A DNA stretch of 64,000 bases from Boseongicola aestuarii (lineage in GTDB: Bacteria > Pseudomonadota > Alphaproteobacteria > Rhodobacterales > Rhodobacteraceae): contig NZ_FXXQ01000002.1 in NCBI RefSeq assembly GCF_900184815.1, positions 434,001-498,000 of the forward strand. The letters are read 5' to 3'. How positions within the stretch are numbered: the first letter of the stretch is position 1; each line of letters starts with the position of its first letter. The notes under the pieces were generated by a model, which was given only the letters and a program-made list of their open reading frames with translations, was not told where the DNA came from and searched no databases. The position numbers were made by a program, and so were the translations under genes. This document shows, one piece after another, positions 51,442-61,137 of this stretch.

Positions 51442-53834
51442 CCGCGCAGCACGCCGCCGGTTGCCTTTCCGACCTTCTCGACGATCTTGGCGCCCACGGC
51501 TTCGATCTCGTCATCCGTGAGCGTTTTGTCGGTGGGTTGCATCCGCACGGTAATCGCCAGCGATTTCTTACCATCGCCAAGGCTGCCACCGATGAACTCG
51601 TCGAACACCCTCACGTCCTCGATCAAAGTCTTATCGGCGCCGAGGGCGGCGTTGACCAGCGTCATGGCTTCGACCTTTGTATCCAGCACAAAGGCAAAAT
51701 CGCGCTCGACGGCTTGCAGATCGCTCATGTGAAGCGCCCCGCGCGAGGCGGATTTGGCCTTGGGTTCAGGAATGTTCGCGATGTGGATCGCGAAGGCGAC
51801 GGCGGGCCCCTTGACGCCCATTTCACGCAGAACCTTGGGATGCAATTCGCCGAACGCACCAAGCACGATCTTCGGGCCCAGCGTGATTTTCGCCGACCGG
51901 CCCGGATGCCACCACGCATTCGTGCCGCGCGCAAACTGCGTACGGGACGGCGCACCGAGGGCCGCCAGAATCGCTTCGGCGTCGGCGCGGGCGTCGAATA
52001 CATCGACCGCGCGGCGTGCGCCGTGGGGGTCTTTTGGACCCGTCGCGCCGATGCGGATGCCGGTGACCAGTTGCTCCTGCTCGCCCGGTTCGCCACCTTT
52101 GAAGATCGCGCCGACTTCAAATAGCGAGACATCGGCAAAACCGCGCGACTGGTTGCGGGCCGCCGCCTGCAGAAGGCCCGCCAGATGCGTCGGGCGCATG
52201 TGGGTCATCTCGGAGCTGATCGGGTTGGCGACGCGGGTGGCGTCGGTGCCGCCGCCGAAAAGGGCCGCCGATTTCGCATCGATAAAGCTATAGGTGACGC
52301 ATTCATTGTAACCCAAAGCCGCCGTGGTGCGGCGCGCGATGGCTTCGCGTTTCTGCATCGGCGTCAGAATTTGCTTGGGCACGCCAGCGGTGGCGCGGGG
52401 CATGGGTTTAGGTTCAAGCTTGGTCAGGGACTCGATCCGCGCGACCTCTTCCACGAGGTCGGCTTCGCCCTGCACGTCGCCGCGCCAGCTTGGCGGGGTC
52501 GCCATGTCGCCGTTCAGTGTAAAGCCAAGTTTCTCAAGCGTTGCGCGTTGGGTTTCGGCGGGAATGTCCATGCCGACAAGGCTTGAGCAACGATCCGTGT
52601 CCAGCTTGTAGGCCCGCGTGGTGTCGGGGACGGCCCCGGCTGTCACGACGTCGGAGGCCTCGCCACCGCAGAGGTCGAGGACCATTTGCGTGGCCAGTTC
52701 CAGACCTGGCAGAGTGAATTCAGGGTCCACGCCGCGCTCGAAACGGTGCTTGGCGTCCGAGTTGATCTTTAGTTTGCGGGCCGTGTGGGCGATGGTGATC
52801 GGGTCCCAATAGGCGGACTCCAAGAAAACGTTCACGGTGTCTTCGGTGACGCCGGATTCCTCGCCGCCCATGACACCGGCGATGCTTTCGACGGCCTTGC
52901 CGCCGGAAATGACGATCATGCCGGGCTCGAACGTGTAGGTCTTTTCGTCCAGCGCCAGAAGCTCCTCGCCGCCTGTCGCGCGATGCACGCGCAGATCGCC
53001 CTGCACGGTGTCGGCGTCAAAGACGTGCAGCGGCCGGTTGCGGTCGAAGGTCATGAAGTTGGTGATGTCGACCAGCGCGGAAATGGGCCTGAGACCGATG
53101 GCCTTGAGACGCGCCTGCAGCCACGCGGGGCTTGGGCCGTTTTTCACGCCCTTGATCACACGGCCCGCGAAATAGGGCGCGCCGTCGAGGGTGTCGTCGT
53201 CGATGGTGACCTTGATCGGGCTGGGGCCGTTGCCGGGAACAGCAGGGATCGGCTTTTCGATCTTGGTGCCGAGGCCGCGCGCGGCGAGGTCGCGGGCGAT
53301 GCCTTCGACGCCCAGCGCGTCCTGACGGTTGGGCGTGATGGCGATCTCGATCACGGGATCGACGCGGGCGGGATCGTTTTCGGCAAGCCAGTCGGCGAAG
53401 GACTGGCCGACCTCGCCCGACGGCAGTTCGATGATGCCGTCGTGTTCGTCGGAAAGCTCCATCTCGCGCTCCGAGGCCATCATACCATAGCTTTCGACGC
53501 CCCGGATTTTGCCGACCTGAATGGTCGTGTCGATGCCGGGGACATAGGTGCCGGGCTTGGCGACGACGACGGTGATGCCAGCACGCGCGTTCGGCGCGCC
53601 GCAGATGATCTGCTTGGTGCCTTCGTCGGTGTCTACCATGCAGACGCGGAGCCGGTCGGCATCCGGGTGCTGCTCGGCGGTCGTGACCTTGCCGATGGTG
53701 AAATCGCGGAGTTTCTCGGCGGGGTTTTCGACGCCTTCGACTTCAAGACCGAGATCGGTCAGCGTCTCGGCGATTTCGTCAACCGAGGCGGTGGTGTCGA
53801 GGTGCTCACGGAGCCAGGAGAGGGTGAATTTCAT
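51438..53834 (-). CDS. pheT: Phenylalanine--tRNA ligase beta subunit
   Basis: 798 residues, the usual length. N-terminal tRNA-binding OB domain (GKVTTAEQHPDADRLRVC), B3/B4 editing domain, B5 domain, class-II-like core (FIDAKSAALFGG, NPISSEMTHMRPTHLAGLL), and C-terminal anticodon-binding FDX-ACB domain (VERDFAFVLDTKV). Forms a heterotetramer with PheS. Its ATG overlaps the stop of the small upstream gene (ATGA). Confidence 0.97.
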   Translation of the reverse strand: MKFTLSWLREHLDTTASVDEIAETLTDLGLEVEGVENPAEKLRDFTIGKVTTAEQHPDADRLRVCMVDTDEGTKQIICGAPNARAGITVVVAKPGTYVPGIDTTIQVGKIRGVESYGMMASEREMELSDEHDGIIELPSGEVGQSFADWLAENDPARVDPVIEIAITPNRQDALGVEGIARDLAARGLGTKIEKPIPAVPGNGPSPIKVTIDDDTLDGAPYFAGRVIKGVKNGPSPAWLQARLKAIGLRPISALVDITNFMTFDRNRPLHVFDADTVQGDLRVHRATGGEELLALDEKTYTFEPGMIVISGGKAVESIAGVMGGEESGVTEDTVNVFLESAYWDPITIAHTARKLKINSDAKHRFERGVDPEFTLPGLELATQMVLDLCGGEASDVVTAGAVPDTTRAYKLDTDRCSSLVGMDIPAETQRATLEKLGFTLNGDMATPPSWRGDVQGEADLVEEVARIESLTKLEPKPMPRATAGVPKQILTPMQKREAIARRTTAALGYNECVTYSFIDAKSAALFGGGTDATRVANPISSEMTHMRPTHLAGLLQAAARNQSRGFADVSLFEVGAIFKGGEPGEQEQLVTGIRIGATGPKDPHGARRAVDVFDARADAEAILAALGAPSRTQFARGTNAWWHPGRSAKITLGPKIVLGAFGELHPKVLREMGVKGPAVAFAIHIANIPEPKAKSASRGALHMSDLQAVERDFAFVLDTKVEAMTLVNAALGADKTLIEDVRVFDEFIGGSLGDGKKSLAITVRMQPTDKTLTDDEIEAVGAKIVEKVGKATGGVLRG

Positions 53835-54253
53835 TGTTTTTCTCCGAATTTGATCGGGAATGAGTGTTCGATATCATTCATTGTCGCAGTGGAATGCTCA
53901 AAAACATCTTTGCGCATGGACTGAAGCAAGTCCTTAAAGCTGCTGTCGATCGAAAGAGTCGATTTAGTACGGTCGAGCTGGAAAGCTGCAAGGCGCTTTA
54001 GTACTTCATCTGAAGCAACGACCGTCATATCCCCTGAAGCAATTTGAAAGCGCTCGAACTTGGAACCAGTGTCGCTGGAGTCTTGAGATTGGGCTGACGT
54101 GGCTGCGATAATCGAACTAATGAAATTCCGATAAGCATCCCGACGCATTTCGACAAGTGCATTGGAGCGATCCAGTCTTTTTTGATTCCAATAGGCAAAC
54201 GCTCCGCCACAAATTGCGATAAATGCCGTAACTATGGGTATAATACCGGTCAT
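53831..54253 (-). CDS. Unknown small membrane-anchored protein between pheS and pheT
   Basis: 140 residues. One N-terminal helix (IIPIVTAFIAICGGAFAYW), then a polar, mainly helical body (RLDRSNALVEMRRDAYRNFISSIIAATSAQSQ) with many Ser and Asp. I recognise no family. The DNA is visibly AT-richer than its neighbours and uses codons such as TTA and ATA that are scarce around it. It ends in an ATGA overlap with pheT. Suggests a later insertion. Confidence 0.6.
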   Translation of the reverse strand: MTGIIPIVTAFIAICGGAFAYWNQKRLDRSNALVEMRRDAYRNFISSIIAATSAQSQDSSDTGSKFERFQIASGDMTVVASDEVLKRLAAFQLDRTKSTLSIDSSFKDLLQSMRKDVFEHSTATMNDIEHSFPIKFGEKQ

Positions 54254-54294
54254 TTTCTCAACCCAACCATCACGCCTGACCCGAAGGTGGGCGT

Positions 54295-54347
54295 ATCACG
54301 CCCGCCCGTGGGGGCGGGGCTGGCGTGATGCGGGGCTGATGCCCCGC
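54295..54347. repeat. Two adjacent hairpins in the gap before the unknown pheS-pheT gene
   Basis: ATCACGCC (54295-54302) pairs with GGCGTGAT (54322-54329); next GCGGGGC (54330-54336) pairs with GCCCCGC (54341-54347). Another ATCACGCC lies at 54269-54276. They fill the 118-base gap between the ASCH gene and the unknown gene; no T tract. Confidence 0.6.
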
Positions 54348-54371
54348 GGGACATATGATTAGCGGAAGCCA

Positions 54372-54797
54372 TCACTCCCGCTCCGCCAAATCTTCGACCA
54401 CCTCAAAGTGCTCAAACACCAGCATCATCTCGGGGCTAAAGTCGTAGTGCCTCCGGAAATACGTCTCGTGGTCGCGTCGCCAGCCCCAGAGGTCGTGGTT
54501 TTCACCCTCGGCCAAGGCCATTTCCTCGGTGACGTCGCAAAAGCGCACCTGCTGGACCTTCAGCGTGCGGATCACCAGCGCAGGCGTGCCGTCCCAGTTC
54601 TGGGCGATATCGCAGCGGCCGACGACCGGCATGGAACCGGGCTCGGCTTCGAAGGTGGCCAGCGCATCGCAGGTGGCGCGTTTTTTGCCCGCGCGGACCA
54701 ACCCGATTAATTCCGCCGACAGCTCGGCGTTGTCGCCGAACTTGAAGCTTCCAGCACCCGGATAGGTGTCGTTCAGGTCTTCGTATTCGTCGTTCAT
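54372..54797 (-). CDS. ASCH-domain protein
   Basis: 141 residues. [27 protein letters not shown] is the ASCH entry with GKKRAT; then [37 protein letters not shown], and [17 protein letters not shown] proteins are PUA-like and bind RNA or modified nucleosides; some (YqfB) hydrolyse N4-acetylcytidine. Its start overlaps the pheS stop (ATGA). Confidence 0.85.
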   Translation of the reverse strand: MNDEYEDLNDTYPGAGSFKFGDNAELSAELIGLVRAGKKRATCDALATFEAEPGSMPVVGRCDIAQNWDGTPALVIRTLKVQQVRFCDVTEEMALAEGENHDLWGWRRDHETYFRRHYDFSPEMMLVFEHFEVVEDLAERE

Positions 54798-55864
54798 CGC
54801 ACCAGTCCGCCATGCAGCGTGGGCTGGTCCAGCGCGGCAAAGCCATAGTGGCGCAGCCAGCGCAGGTCGGAATCGAAGAAGGCGCGCAGGTCGGGGATGC
54901 CGTACTTCAGCATAGCCATGCGGTCGATGCCCATGCCGAAGGCAAAGCCCTGCCATTCGTTCGGGTCAACGCCTGCAGCGGCCAGCACCTTGGGGTGGAC
55001 CATGCCCGAGCCGAGGACTTCAAGCCAGCCGTCGCCCTCGCCCACTTTGACGGTGCCGCCTTCCCATGAGCACTGGATGTCGACCTCGGCCGAAGGTTCC
55101 GTGAACGGGAAGTGCGAGGCGCGGAAGCGGGTTTTGACCTTGGTGCCGAAGAAGGCCGAGAAGAATTCCTCAAGGACCCATTTGAGGTTGGCCATCGAAA
55201 TGTCGCGGTCAATGGCGAGGCCTTCGACCTGATGGAACATCGGGGTGTGGGTCTGGTCATAGTCGGCGCGATAGACGCGGCCCGGGCAGATGATGCGGAT
55301 CGGCGCGCCGGCGTCCTGCATCGAGCGGATCTGGACGGGGGATGTATGCGTGCGCAACACGTGCGGCGGGCGATTGTCGCCTTCTTCGCGGTGCATATAA
55401 AAGGTGTCCATCTCGGTGCGCGCGGGGTGGTGACCGGGGATGTTCAGGGCGTCGAAATTGTACCAGTCGGTCTCAACCTGCGGGCCTTCGGCGACGGCAA
55501 AGCCCATGTCGGCGAGGATGGCGGTGACTTCCTCGGTGACCTGACTGACGGGGTGGATCGTGCCTTGCGGGCGCTGGCGCGCGGGCAAAGTGACGTCGAG
55601 CCATTCGTCGCGCAGACGCGCATCGAGGGCGGCGTCTTCAAGCGCGGATTTCTTGGCGGCAAGAGCCGAGTTGATCTCGTCCTTCAGCGCATTCAGCGCG
55701 GGGCCTGCGACCTGACGCTCTTCGGGCGTCATGCGGCCCAACTCGCGCATTTTGAGGGACACTTCGCCCTTCTTGCCAACAGCTGTGACGCGCAGGTCTT
55801 CCAGCGCGCTTTCGTCAGCGGCGTCTGCGATTGCACTCAGATATTTCTGCCGAAGATCGTCCAT
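54794..55864 (-). CDS. pheS: Phenylalanine--tRNA ligase alpha subunit
   Basis: 356 residues. N-terminal coiled coil (~1-90), then the class-II catalytic domain: [43 protein letters not shown] and motif 3 [19 protein letters not shown]. Follows rplT on the same strand by 117 bases containing a hairpin. Confidence 0.97.
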   Translation of the reverse strand: MDDLRQKYLSAIADAADESALEDLRVTAVGKKGEVSLKMRELGRMTPEERQVAGPALNALKDEINSALAAKKSALEDAALDARLRDEWLDVTLPARQRPQGTIHPVSQVTEEVTAILADMGFAVAEGPQVETDWYNFDALNIPGHHPARTEMDTFYMHREEGDNRPPHVLRTHTSPVQIRSMQDAGAPIRIICPGRVYRADYDQTHTPMFHQVEGLAIDRDISMANLKWVLEEFFSAFFGTKVKTRFRASHFPFTEPSAEVDIQCSWEGGTVKVGEGDGWLEVLGSGMVHPKVLAAAGVDPNEWQGFAFGMGIDRMAMLKYGIPDLRAFFDSDLRWLRHYGFAALDQPTLHGGLVR

Positions 55865-55920
55865 CCGGACCCCCTTGGATTGATCCCTGCCCTGCTAGCC
55901 AGCAAGGGCCTGAAAGACAA

Positions 55921-55954
55921 GAAGCCGCGAGACCTTAAAAAGGTCCGCGGCTTC
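55921..55954 (-). terminator. Strong hairpin between rplT and pheS, terminator or attenuator
   Basis: Stem GAAGCCGCG (55921-55929) with CGCGGCTTC (55946-55954), extended inside by GACCT/AGGTC with one bulged base. On the minus strand TTGTCTTTC follows. It could end rplT transcripts or control read-through into pheS. Confidence 0.6.
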
Positions 55955-55981
55955 CTAAAACTTGATCCCTGACGGGATGTG

Positions 55982-56344
55982 TTACGCGAGCGCGGCCTTC
56001 GCCTTTTCGACGATGGCTCCAAATGCTTCGGGTTCGTGCACGGCGAGGTCGGCGAGGACCTTGCGATCCACTTCGACACCAGCCAGCGACAGGCCGTTGA
56101 TGAAGCGCGAGTATGTCAGTGCCTCATCGTGGCTGCGCACGGCGGCGTTGATCCGCTGAATCCACAGCGCGCGGAAGTTGCGCTTGCGGTTCTTGCGGTC
56201 ACGCGTTGCGTACTGGTTTGCCTTGTCGACGGCCTGACGGGCCACCTTGAAGGTGTTCTTGCGACGGCCGTAATAGCCTTTTGCGGCGTCGGTAACTTTT
56301 TTATGGCGGGCGTGGGTGACTGTGCCACCTTTGGTTCTAGGCAT
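55982..56344 (-). CDS. rplT: 50S ribosomal protein L20
   Basis: 120 residues. Basic N-terminus [17 protein letters not shown], then [46 protein letters not shown], all L20 hallmarks. Binds 23S rRNA in early assembly. Twelve bases after rpmI. Confidence 0.98.
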   Translation of the reverse strand: MPRTKGGTVTHARHKKVTDAAKGYYGRRKNTFKVARQAVDKANQYATRDRKNRKRNFRALWIQRINAAVRSHDEALTYSRFINGLSLAGVEVDRKVLADLAVHEPEAFGAIVEKAKAALA

Positions 56345-56356
56345 CTCTCAAGCTCC

Positions 56357-56557
56357 TCAGCGTGCGTATGGCATATAGGATTTGGCCAACTTCTGGTCGG
56401 GATCGCTCAGCACGCGTGTGCCGCGGGCGTTCCGCAGAAACTTGTTGGACCGCTTGATCATGCCGTGGCGTTTGCCGGCCGATCCGCCGATGACCTTACC
56501 GGTCGCCGACACTTTGAAGCGCTTTTTGGCGCTCGACTTCGTCTTCATCTTAGGCAT
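56357..56557 (-). CDS. rpmI: 50S ribosomal protein L35
   Basis: 66 residues. [21 protein letters not shown] is the L35 start. AAGGAG abuts an ATG at 56563 and lies 6 bases before ATG 56557, so 56557 is the start. infC is absent upstream; pyk is there instead. Confidence 0.97.
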   Translation of the reverse strand: MPKMKTKSSAKKRFKVSATGKVIGGSAGKRHGMIKRSNKFLRNARGTRVLSDPDQKLAKSYMPYAR

Positions 56558-56635
56558 TTCCATCTCCTTCTTTCGGACGGTTCAAAAGCGCCCTCGGCAT
56601 GCCACTTTAGCCGGGGTGCTCGTCGGAAGTGCGCG

Positions 56636-56658
56636 AGATAGCCGCGAAACGGCTGTCT
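56636..56658 (-). promoter_or_regulatory. Hairpin in the pyk-rpmI gap
   Basis: AGATAGCCG pairs with CGGCTGTCT (one G-T pair), 5-base loop. No T tract. It could be a weak terminator for pyk or part of the rpmI-rplT leader. The rest of 56564-56696 shows nothing clear. Confidence 0.35.
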
Positions 56659-56696
56659 GGCAAGGGTAAAATCACCGTTTTCAGGCGATAAGGCTG

Positions 56697-58145
56697 TCAG
56701 TCCGGGTCGGCCGGCAGGATCAACCGCTCATCACAAGGCGCAACACGCAGAATGTTGGTCGTTCCAGACTGGCCGAAAGGCACACCGGCAGTGACGACCA
56801 GATGGTCGGTCGGTTCGGCGAAACCCTCAGTGCGGGCGGCGCGGGCGGCGTTCAGGACGGCTTCCTTGAAGCGGGAAACCTCATTTGTCTTGACGCAGTG
56901 CAAACCCCAGGTCAGCGCCATGCGGCGGGCCGTTCCCATCAGCGATGTCATCGCGATAATCGGCACTGCGGGACGTTCGCGAGCGACCAGAGACGCAGTC
57001 TTTCCGGACTGCGAGAAGCAACAAATCACTTTGATATCAGCGGTTTCCGCAATTTCGCGGGCGGCGGACACGATGCCGTCGGCGACGGACTGCTTGACGC
57101 CGCCACGGCTGGCTTCGATCACCTCGCGGTAGGTCGGATCGCTTTCGACCTCAAGCGCGACGGCGTTCATCGTCTGCACGGCTTCGACCGGGAAATCACC
57201 GGCGGCACTTTCCGCCGAAAGCATCACGGCGTCGGCGCCTTCGTAGATCGCTGCAGCCACGTCCGAGACCTCGGCGCGGGTCGGAATCGGGCTTTCGATC
57301 ATCGATTCGAGCATCTGCGTGGCCACGATCACCGGCTTGGCCGCCGCGCGGCACTTGCGTATCAGGCGCTTTTGGATCGGCGGAACGTTCTGAACCGGCA
57401 ATTCGACACCAAGGTCACCGCGCGCAACCATGATGCCGTCCGACACCGCAAGGATGTCGTCAAAGGCGAGAACCGCAGCGGGCTTTTCGATCTTCGACAG
57501 GACCGCGGCGCGCCCCTGGGCAAGCTCGCGCGCTTCGGCCACGTCGGCGGGGCGCTGCACAAAGCTCAGTGCCAGCCAGTCGACGCCAAGGCGGCAAACG
57601 AACTCGAGATCCTTGCGATCCTTGGCCGACAGGGCCGCCAGTGGCAGGACCACGTCCGGCACGTTCACACCTTTGCGGTTTGAGATCGTGCCGCCAACGG
57701 CCACGACGCAATCCGCGAAATCTTTGCCGCATTTTTCGACCTTCAGCCTTATCTTGCCGTCGTTCACCAACAGGCTTGAACCCGGCTCCAAGGCTTCGAA
57801 GATCTCTTTGTGGGGCAACTGGACGCGGGTGTTGCTGCCCGGTGCGGCGTCCAGATCAAGGCGGAACGCCTGACCGACCACAAGATCTTCGCCGTCCTCG
57901 TTGGCGAACACACCCACCCGCAGTTTCGGGCCCTGAAGGTCAGCAAGGATGCCGATCGGACGCCCTGTTTCTGCTTCGATCTCGCGGATGATGCGGTGAC
58001 GCTCTCCGATCTCCGAATGCTCGCCATGGCTCATGTTCAGGCGGAACACATCGGCACCGGCGTCAAACAGCGCACGGATCATCTTTTTGTCGCTGGAAGC
58101 AGGGCCGAGGGTGGCAACAATCTTCACGTTGCGCTGGCGTCTCAT
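56697..58145 (-). CDS. pyk: Pyruvate kinase
   Basis: 482 residues. KIVATLGPAS at the N-terminus; catalytic MVARGDLGVELP; ATQMLESMIESPIPTRAEVSDVAAAIYEGADAVMLSAE covers the main signature; C-terminal regulatory domain ends PFGQSGTTNILRV. Converts PEP and ADP to pyruvate and ATP. Divergent from the N-formylglutamate amidohydrolase-like gene. Confidence 0.97.
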   Translation of the reverse strand: MRRQRNVKIVATLGPASSDKKMIRALFDAGADVFRLNMSHGEHSEIGERHRIIREIEAETGRPIGILADLQGPKLRVGVFANEDGEDLVVGQAFRLDLDAAPGSNTRVQLPHKEIFEALEPGSSLLVNDGKIRLKVEKCGKDFADCVVAVGGTISNRKGVNVPDVVLPLAALSAKDRKDLEFVCRLGVDWLALSFVQRPADVAEARELAQGRAAVLSKIEKPAAVLAFDDILAVSDGIMVARGDLGVELPVQNVPPIQKRLIRKCRAAAKPVIVATQMLESMIESPIPTRAEVSDVAAAIYEGADAVMLSAESAAGDFPVEAVQTMNAVALEVESDPTYREVIEASRGGVKQSVADGIVSAAREIAETADIKVICCFSQSGKTASLVARERPAVPIIAMTSLMGTARRMALTWGLHCVKTNEVSRFKEAVLNAARAARTEGFAEPTDHLVVTAGVPFGQSGTTNILRVAPCDERLILPADPD

Positions 58146-58250
58146 GAGCGGAACTCCTCGTTCGGGCTAAACTGGTTTTGCAGGCTTATTGCAGCAAATG
58201 TTAGCGCGTGACAACTGGCGCTTTTGCAGAGGGGGCGATACAGACGGCTC

Positions 58251-59012
58251 ATGCAGGGCGAACACCACAATTTATCTTGGGAACCATACCATGTTTTGGG
58301 CGGCGATCGCGCTTCCCGTTGGCTGATCGTGTGTGACCACGCCCGAAACCGGGTGCCGGACTGGGTGAACGGGGGCGATCTTGGCATCGCGGCCGAGGAC
58401 ATGCAGCGCCATATCGCTTTTGATATCGGGGCGGCCGGTGTGGCCAAGCGGCTGGCCGAGTTGTTGGGTGCGCCTGCAATCCTGAGCAACTTTTCGCGGC
58501 TTGTGATCGACCCGAATCGGGGCGAGGACGATCCGACGCTGGTAATGCAGCTTTATGACGGCACTTTGATTGCCGGCAACCGCGGCATTTCACAGGCCAG
58601 CATCAATGAGCGGCTGGAGCGGTGTTACCGACCCTATCATGAAGCCGTGACAGATTTGGCCGCGCGCCACGACGATACGGTGATCGTTTCGGTGCATTCG
58701 TTCACGCCCCGGTTTCGCGGACGGCCCATGCGGCCATGGCACTGTGGGCTGCTTTATGGCGGTGATACGCGACTGTCGCTGCCTCTGGTGCAGCTTTTGG
58801 AACAGGTGCCCGGACTGGTCGTGGGGGCGAACAAACCTTATTCGGGACATCTGATCGGGGACACGATTTATCGCCATGCTATTGTACCCGGGCGGCAGAA
58901 CACCTTGATTGAGGTCAGGAACGACCTGATTGAATCCGACGCGGGTCAGGCCGAATGGGCAGAGCGTTTTGCTAAGCTTTTGCCCAAGGCGCTGGCGGCG
59001 GCGGAAAGCTGA
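58251..59012 (+). CDS. N-formylglutamate amidohydrolase family protein
   Basis: 253 residues. WLIVCDHARNRVPDWV carries the DHA-type metal motif; SRLVIDPNRGEDDPTLV and VSVHSFTPRF follow the family. Hydrolyses N-formyl amides (histidine catabolism in the namesake), but no hut genes adjoin, so the real substrate is open. Start ATG 58251 lacks a good ribosome site. DUF1244 follows after 12 bases. Confidence 0.85.
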   Translation: MQGEHHNLSWEPYHVLGGDRASRWLIVCDHARNRVPDWVNGGDLGIAAEDMQRHIAFDIGAAGVAKRLAELLGAPAILSNFSRLVIDPNRGEDDPTLVMQLYDGTLIAGNRGISQASINERLERCYRPYHEAVTDLAARHDDTVIVSVHSFTPRFRGRPMRPWHCGLLYGGDTRLSLPLVQLLEQVPGLVVGANKPYSGHLIGDTIYRHAIVPGRQNTLIEVRNDLIESDAGQAEWAERFAKLLPKALAAAES

Positions 59013-59024
59013 GGAGCGACGCGA

Positions 59025-59351
59025 ATGACCATCGACGAACAGACCCGAATCGAGCTTGAGGCCGCAGCGTTTCGGCGCCTGCAAAAGCACCTGCAGGAAG
59101 ATCGAACGGATGTGCAGAACATCGACATGATGAACCTCACCGGCTTTTGCCGGAACTGCCTGTCTCGCTGGTATCAGGAGGCCGCCGCTGAGCGTGGGAT
59201 CGAAATGTCGAAAGACGAAGGGCGGGAAGCGTTCTACGGAATGCCGTTTGCCCAGTGGCGCGACCGCTACCAGACCGAAGCAAGCGATGCTCAAAAACAG
59301 GCGTTCGAAGTGGCGTTCGAGGAAAACGTCGGGTCCAAGAAGACGTCCTAA
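59025..59351 (+). CDS. DUF1244 family protein
   Basis: 108 residues. AAAFRRLQKHLQEDRTDVQNIDMMNLTGFCRNCLSRWYQEAA is the conserved core with a FCRNC Cys pair that might hold a metal. Common in proteobacteria, function unknown. TAA overlaps the stop of the EAL gene. Confidence 0.88.
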   Translation: MTIDEQTRIELEAAAFRRLQKHLQEDRTDVQNIDMMNLTGFCRNCLSRWYQEAAAERGIEMSKDEGREAFYGMPFAQWRDRYQTEASDAQKQAFEVAFEENVGSKKTS

Positions 59352-61087
59352 CTTGCGTTGGCCGCGCGCGAGGACTGCGCTGGCCACCAATCCGCGAGAA
59401 CCTCATCAAGCAGCGCAGGACGGCCGAAGTGAAAGCCCTGAAACCTGTCGCAGCCAAGAACGCGAAGGATATCCGCGTGGGCTTTTGTCTCAATGCCTTC
59501 GGCGGTGACTTCAATGTCCAGTGCGCCCGCCAGATCAATGATCGCGCGCACCATGGCGGCCGAGCGTGACGATGTTGTGACCGGTTCGATAAGACGACGG
59601 TCGATCTTCAGGCGATCGGGCGACACCTGTCCAAGAGCTATGATCGAGGCATGACCGCTGCCGAAGTCGTCGACTTCAAGGAAAACACCTGCGTCGCGCA
59701 GGGCATCCAGTTGCAAGGTCGTGGCGTCGTCCTGTTCGTCCAGAAAGATTGACTCAAGCAATTCGAATGCGATCCTGCCGGGATATTGTGACGCCTTCTG
59801 TGCAGCTTCGACAACGCCGCGCGACATAAGCCGCCTGTGGGAAATGTTGAAAGACAAGGACGGTGGCGGAACAGATCTGAACGCCACACCGCATTCCGCC
59901 AGCGCGGTCTCGAACACCAGATGGTCGATCCGGTCCACGACTTCGAGGTCTTCGGCAATCGGCAGGAACCGGTCGGGTGTGATCAGGCCAAGGCGCGGGT
60001 GACGCCAGCGCGCCAGTGCTTCAAGACCGACCGGTTGTCCGGTCTGGGCGTCAATCTGAACCTGATAGAACGGGATGATTTCACGCGCATCGAGACCCCG
60101 CAAAAGCTCATCCGACAGCGATTTAAGCTCGGTCATTTCAAGGAAATCGGTTCGGTCAAACCGCTGTGCCCGGCCCCGGCCGAGTGATTTCGCCTTGTAG
60201 AGCGCGATATCGGAATCGGTCAGCAGATCGGCCTCATCTGAGACATCCGTCGAAGCCAGACCGATGCTTGTGCCGATACGATACTCGACACCATCGACCA
60301 TCACGGGGCGCCAGAAGGCGGCGACGATGATATCGGCAAGCTTATCCGGGGGGAGGGTATGATCTTTGGTGCAATGGCGCAGGATCACGAACTCGTCGCC
60401 GCCGGTGCGCACCAGCGTATCGGTGTCAAGAACGAGGTTCCGCAGGATTTCCGCAACCCGGCAAAGCACCGCGTCGCCAACGGCGTGCCCGCGAGTATCA
60501 TTGATCTGCTTGAAGCGATCGAGATCCAGGTGAAGGGCGGTAATGTGCCCACCGTTCTGGCGGCGGATCGCGCTTAGGCGGGCAAGTTCTTCGTTCAGGA
60601 ATCGCCGGTTTCCCAGCCCGGTCAGCGAGTCATGATAAGCTTGGTGGTGGGCAATTTCATGCGCCTGCTCAAGCTGACGTGCATAGGATTCGCGCGCCAG
60701 CCGGGCGGTTTCCAGTTCGGTGATATCCGTCGCGATCACCAGCGTGTCGCCAATCGGCGTCTTGTGGCTGGTCGCCTTGTGGACCCGGCCGTTTGTGAAC
60801 CGGGTAATATCGCGGATGGACCCGGCGCGCAGCGCCTTTGCCGAAGCTTCAGCCCAAGCTTCTTCGCGACCCACGGAATCCTCGAAAAGGCCGGAATGCG
60901 CGGCCAGACGCATGAAGTCCTCCAGCGGGGTTCCCGGCGGAAGCGGTTCTTGCCGGTTTATCAGACTACGCGCAAAGGCATCATTGGACACGACGAGGTG
61001 AAAATCCTTGTCCCAGATCGCGAAGGGGCCCTCCAAGCCGTTCAGCGCGGTCAGCAGCCGGTCCTGCAGAAGCTGGACTTCGCCCAC
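59348..61087 (-). CDS. PAS-GGDEF-EAL bifunctional c-di-GMP protein (main part of a frameshifted gene)
   Basis: 579 residues from GTG 61087. PAS domain (~15-125; FAIWDKDFHLVVSNDAF), GGDEF domain (~150-305) with intact active site RTGGDEF, EAL domain (~325-565) with LEALARW, LLESIFLDE, DDFGSGHASI and AEGIET. Makes and/or degrades c-di-GMP in the cytoplasm. The same frame stays open upstream of the GTG as RDLDALKQRERAAEIALKERDNA, the usual linker from a preceding PAS domain, which is found at 61138-61500 in another frame. So the gene seems to have been longer. Whether this part is translated alone is unknown. Confidence 0.85.
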   Translation of the reverse strand: MGEVQLLQDRLLTALNGLEGPFAIWDKDFHLVVSNDAFARSLINRQEPLPPGTPLEDFMRLAAHSGLFEDSVGREEAWAEASAKALRAGSIRDITRFTNGRVHKATSHKTPIGDTLVIATDITELETARLARESYARQLEQAHEIAHHQAYHDSLTGLGNRRFLNEELARLSAIRRQNGGHITALHLDLDRFKQINDTRGHAVGDAVLCRVAEILRNLVLDTDTLVRTGGDEFVILRHCTKDHTLPPDKLADIIVAAFWRPVMVDGVEYRIGTSIGLASTDVSDEADLLTDSDIALYKAKSLGRGRAQRFDRTDFLEMTELKSLSDELLRGLDAREIIPFYQVQIDAQTGQPVGLEALARWRHPRLGLITPDRFLPIAEDLEVVDRIDHLVFETALAECGVAFRSVPPPSLSFNISHRRLMSRGVVEAAQKASQYPGRIAFELLESIFLDEQDDATTLQLDALRDAGVFLEVDDFGSGHASIIALGQVSPDRLKIDRRLIEPVTTSSRSAAMVRAIIDLAGALDIEVTAEGIETKAHADILRVLGCDRFQGFHFGRPALLDEVLADWWPAQSSRAANAS

Positions 61088-61137
61088 GGCATTGTCGCGT
61101 TCCTTCAGCGCAATTTCCGCAGCCCTTTCACGTTGCT

